Of a DNA stretch of 64,000 nucleotides, positions 60,905 through 64,000 are shown in pieces. The notes under the pieces are model-generated. The model ran no database searches and was not told the DNA's origin. It saw nothing but the letters and a program-made list of their open reading frames with translations. Position numbers and translations under genes: made by a program. The stretch spans positions 76,008,863 through 76,072,862 of the forward strand of contig CM064861.1 in NCBI GenBank assembly GCA_032719365.1. The letters run 5' to 3'. Within the stretch, counting starts at the first letter, position 1; the number at the start of each line of letters is the position of its first letter. Origin of the DNA: Prinsepia uniflora. Lineage: Eukaryota > Streptophyta > Magnoliopsida > Rosales > Rosaceae.

Positions 60905-61495
60905 GTTAAGAAAAAGAAGAGATTAAGCACCTCCCACATTTTCAAGCAATTCTCTAGAAAAGCCTTCCGAAAAAGATGGAGATATCCTCAAAAACAAGAT
61001 GCAATAGAGGACGCCCTCAAAACTTAAAGTAATACATTCCAGAGTCCTCTCTTGGAAATGAGACAACATCAAGTGTGAGAGAACTGTATGTACTATTACC
61101 AACAAATACGGAGAGAGAATGGTCCTCATGCATCTTGAAGATTTGAACACTTTCCCATCATTTCCATTCAATAGATTTGAGAATTCCACAGACGAGACTC
61201 ACTAATCACTCAATTTACCTAAAAAATATTTAAACCCAACTATAGTCCACAAAAAGTTCCACTTGACACGATCGTATGCATTATTCATATTCATTTTCAA
61301 GGAAAGTTCACGCATCTTCCCATTCTTTCTGAGGTTCAATCTGTGGAAAGCTAAATAGGGAATAAGTAGGTTATCTTGGATCTGGCGACCTGCTAGAAAG
61401 ATACTTCGAAATGGAGAGACCACATAAGGGAGGATAGGCTTGACTCTATTTGCAAGGACTTTCACAAAAATCTTGTAGGAAAAATTGCACACCTT
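60905..61495 (-). pseudogene. LINE (L1-type) reverse transcriptase fragment
   Basis: The minus strand reads CNFSYKIFVKVLANRVKPIL, then SPFRSIFLAGRQIQDNLLI, LKMNMNNAYDRVKWNFL (usual LKLDMSKAYDRVEW; the catalytic Asp is Asn here) and, in shifted frames, LNGNDGKVFKSSR, SLSIFVG and a degenerate SHLFFADD-like block (LVFEDISIFF). Non-functional. Ends not defined. Confidence 0.82.
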
Positions 61496-61779
61496 AGAGC
61501 ATGGATAGTGGGAGTGGCTTGGTGGTATGGACTAGGTATAGATTGTATGGTTCATGAGGGTATGAGGGGTTGGGAAGTGGCTGAGGCTTGCGAGCAGATC
61601 TTGAGGTAGATCAACCAAGAAATTGAGCGATGGATAGACTTTAATATTAGCAGTGGAAACACATAATGAGACCAATATGGCTTAAAGTAGATCTTAAATT
61701 TTTTGAACTCGCAAACTCCGTCTTCTGCTTCGATATCCTTCATCTTACACCCTAGAGGTCGAGATCAATGTCGGCTTCC

Positions 61780-62136
61780 TCAATTGCACAATCGTTGCTT
61801 GCAATTGAAGAACATGCAATGCTTTGCAAAACAGGTAAGTCTTTCTACCTAGCCTTATAGCTGAAATGTTTGTGAATCAAGACGAGCATGTGGACTAGTT
61901 TAGGGTTTTTATGATTTCTATGTTTAATCGATGAAGAAGAATTGAACTTGAGGATGATTATGAAGAATTAACATACTCGATTGGTTTATGCACACCAATC
62001 GTTTGACAAAATACCTTTACTGGATTCTCTCAGTTTTTCTCTTTCTTCAAATCTGAGATTTCCACATACTCTTCTCTTTAAATCTGTGAAATTGATTGGA
62101 ATGCTTACATGCTCAGTCACACCCTCAAATTCAGTT

Positions 62137-62231
<95 letters not shown>

Positions 62232-62425
62232 CACACTGTTCATGTCACTCTACACTGTCACTTACACTTTGCCACATACACACTCTCGATACTTTGAATC
62301 TGCTTGCTTCACAAGTAAATACAATGCACACACAAATTAATCACCAGGTGGTTATCCACCTCATCACACATGCACACCTTGTGCAATTTCTTGAATTTTC
62401 CAGCTTGGCAGCTTACACTTCAACA
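61780..62425 (-). repeat. Probable 3' LTR of Copia element D2, containing a (CA)45 microsatellite
   Basis: On the minus strand, TGTTGAAGTGTAAGC starts at 62425 directly after a polypurine tract CTTAGGAGGGC, the normal start of a 3' LTR. The lower boundary is a guess. Perfect CA repeats fill 62138-62227 and produce the His/Thr and Cys/Val repeat ORFs seen in translation. Confidence 0.55.
62138..62227. repeat. (CA)45 microsatellite
   Basis: Ninety bases of uninterrupted CA repeat. Confidence 0.97.
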
Positions 62426-64000
62426 GCCCTCCTAAGCTGGAAGCTAGCTTGATTCCAAGTAGAAGTTTTAGTCTCCCTAGAGTGTCTTTAGATAGTTCCT
62501 TTGTGAAGATGTCTACAAGTTGGTCCTCAATTTTACAGTACAATAAGGAGATCTTGCTCAAAGCTTTATGAATGAAATGGTACGTTCTGTTAATATGTTT
62601 CATTTTCTAATGAAACATAGGATTCCTAGCAATAGCTGACATATTGTCACAAAATAAAGTAGTAGGCTCATACTGTTCTTCCCCAAAATCTTTAAGAATA
62701 AACCTTAACCAAATTGCCTGAGTTGTTTCTTCTGCAGCACTAACATACTCAGCTTCTGCAGTGGACAAAGCAACACTGCTTTGTTTCACAGAGGCCCAAG
62801 AAAACACACCACTTACCATAGAGAATACATAACCACATGTGCTTCTCATATCATCTTCAAAGCCTCCCTAATCACTGTCACAAAATCCTATCAGAGTAGA
62901 AGACTTCCCTTTCTCATACTCAATGCCATATGACACTGTACCTTGAATATATCTCAACACTCTATTAGCTGTCCCAAAGTGTTTGCTTTTAGGACTAGGC
63001 ATAAAACAAGATAAGAGATTGGCTGCAAACATAATATATCGCCTTGTTACAATCAGCTACAATAAACTCCAAACAATTTTCCTTTAGAGAGATTCATCTG
63101 CTGGTTCATTCCCATCCTCTTTTCTTAGCTTGTCACCAGGAACCGATGGGGTACTTACTCGTTTACAGTTCCTCAATCCAAGAAAATGGTGCAGTAGACC
63201 AAGATCTGTGATTTCATATTTGTTCATCATATCAGTCTTGAACTCCCTTATGAGCTCATCACTTTATCCAATGCAAATGATGTAATCTACATAAATTGAG
63301 ACAATTAGAACTCCTTCATTCTTTATTGTCTTCACATGCAGAGTTGTTTCACTTGAACGCTTGTTATAACCACAATGAGATAGGAAGGTATCAATCTCAC
63401 CATACTAGGCCCTGGGATCCTACTTTAATCCATACAGACCTTTCTTGAGCTTGTATACTTTCCCTTACTTCTCCTGAATAGCATAGCCTTCGGGTTGGTC
63501 TATGTAGACCTCTTCCTTCAGTGTTCCATTTAGAAAGGCAGAGTTCACATCGAGTTTCTATAATCTCCAACTTCTCTGAGCTACTAATGCTATTAGTGTC
63601 CTGATGGAATCCAATCGTTCCACAGGAGCAAAGGTATCATTAAAATCAACTCCATGCTTCTCTGCATACCCCTTTTCCACTAGGCTTGCCTTGTGTTTCT
63701 AGATAGAACCATCCAAATTCAACTTTGTCTTGTAAATCCATTTCACCCCAATAACAGGTTTTCCAATAGGTTTATCTACTAAGTCTCAAATCTCATTCTT
63801 GTGGATCATTTCAAGTTCAGCTTCCATAGCTGATTTCCACACATGATCCTTTGCAGCCTCCTCATATGATTCATGTTCAATAATGCACATATAACATCCT
63901 CCATAGATATCACTTATACTTGTGTATTTCACTGGTGCACTTTCTAGAGATTTTGGTTTAGGTAGGGTCACATTATTTTGTACAAAATCACCATGAGATG
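62426..64000 (-). pseudogene. Copia element D2 pol: RT and RNase H, running off the window
   Basis: From 64000 downward: YEEAAKDHVWKSAMEAELEM, KPVIGVKWIYKTKLNLDGS, KHGVDFNDTFAPVERLDS, KLDVNSAFLNGTLKEE, YGEIDTFLSHCGY, SIYVDYIICIG (YVDD changed to YVDY, active site lost), LGLLHHFLGL, then RRYIMFAANLLSCFM, RSTCGYVFSMVSGVFSWASV, ALSTAEAEYVSAAEE, LFCDNMSAI and DIFTKELSKD. Many in-frame TAG/TAA codons. It belongs to the same broad Copia group as element B. Confidence 0.9.

Noticed and set aside
61981..62452. ORFs with long His-Thr or Cys-Val repeats
   Set aside because: They are translations of the (CA)45 microsatellite.

Overview
The window is plant nuclear DNA, most likely from a eudicot. It shows spliced genes with GT-AG introns, long AT-rich spacers, and layered LTR retrotransposons whose primer-binding sites match plant initiator-Met tRNA (TGGTATCAGAGC). 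The family or species cannot be fixed from the sequence alone. I find one apparently intact host gene, one dismembered paralogue of it, and about 50 kb of nested mobile DNA.

Host genes. On the minus strand, 268-4623 encodes a complete four-exon alcohol dehydrogenase of the cinnamyl-alcohol/mannitol dehydrogenase family (363 codons). A tandem paralogue on the same strand has become a pseudogene. Its exons 1-3 lie at 49882-51297 and a piece of exon 4 lies at 19366-19486. The roughly 30 kb between them is a nest of transposons that entered the gene.

Layout. 268-6650: the dehydrogenase gene, with a hAT-type MITE in intron 2 and a CACTA-like element about 80 bp upstream of its TATA box. 6653-17612: a tandem array of TRIM retrotransposon LTRs, in which LTRs carrying a 5S-rRNA-like (Cassandra-like) segment alternate with LTRs lacking it, broken up by four long solo LTRs. 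17613-19365: AT-rich spacer. 19487-49836: Copia element A (minus strand), interrupted by (i) a 14.6 kb non-coding LARD-like element B, which contains a solo LTR, which in turn contains a Gypsy element C; (ii) a truncated LARD-like element D; (iii) a hAT MITE; (iv) Copia element B, which sits in A's LTR and itself holds a complete Cassandra-like TRIM. 51298-64000: spacer, a third Copia LTR split by another solo LTR, a Copia/Gypsy chimera, a possible Gypsy gag on the minus strand, a LINE reverse-transcriptase fragment and a fourth Copia element running off the window.

Every retroelement reading frame I examined is broken by stops, frameshifts or deletions, so none looks autonomous. Nested target-site duplications give a clear relative order of insertion. 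The most unusual items are the alternating 5S-plus/5S-minus TRIM array, and a near-perfect palindrome conserved in the promoter-side half of at least six LTRs of the LARD-like family. I did not find evidence of a new defence or biosynthetic system.
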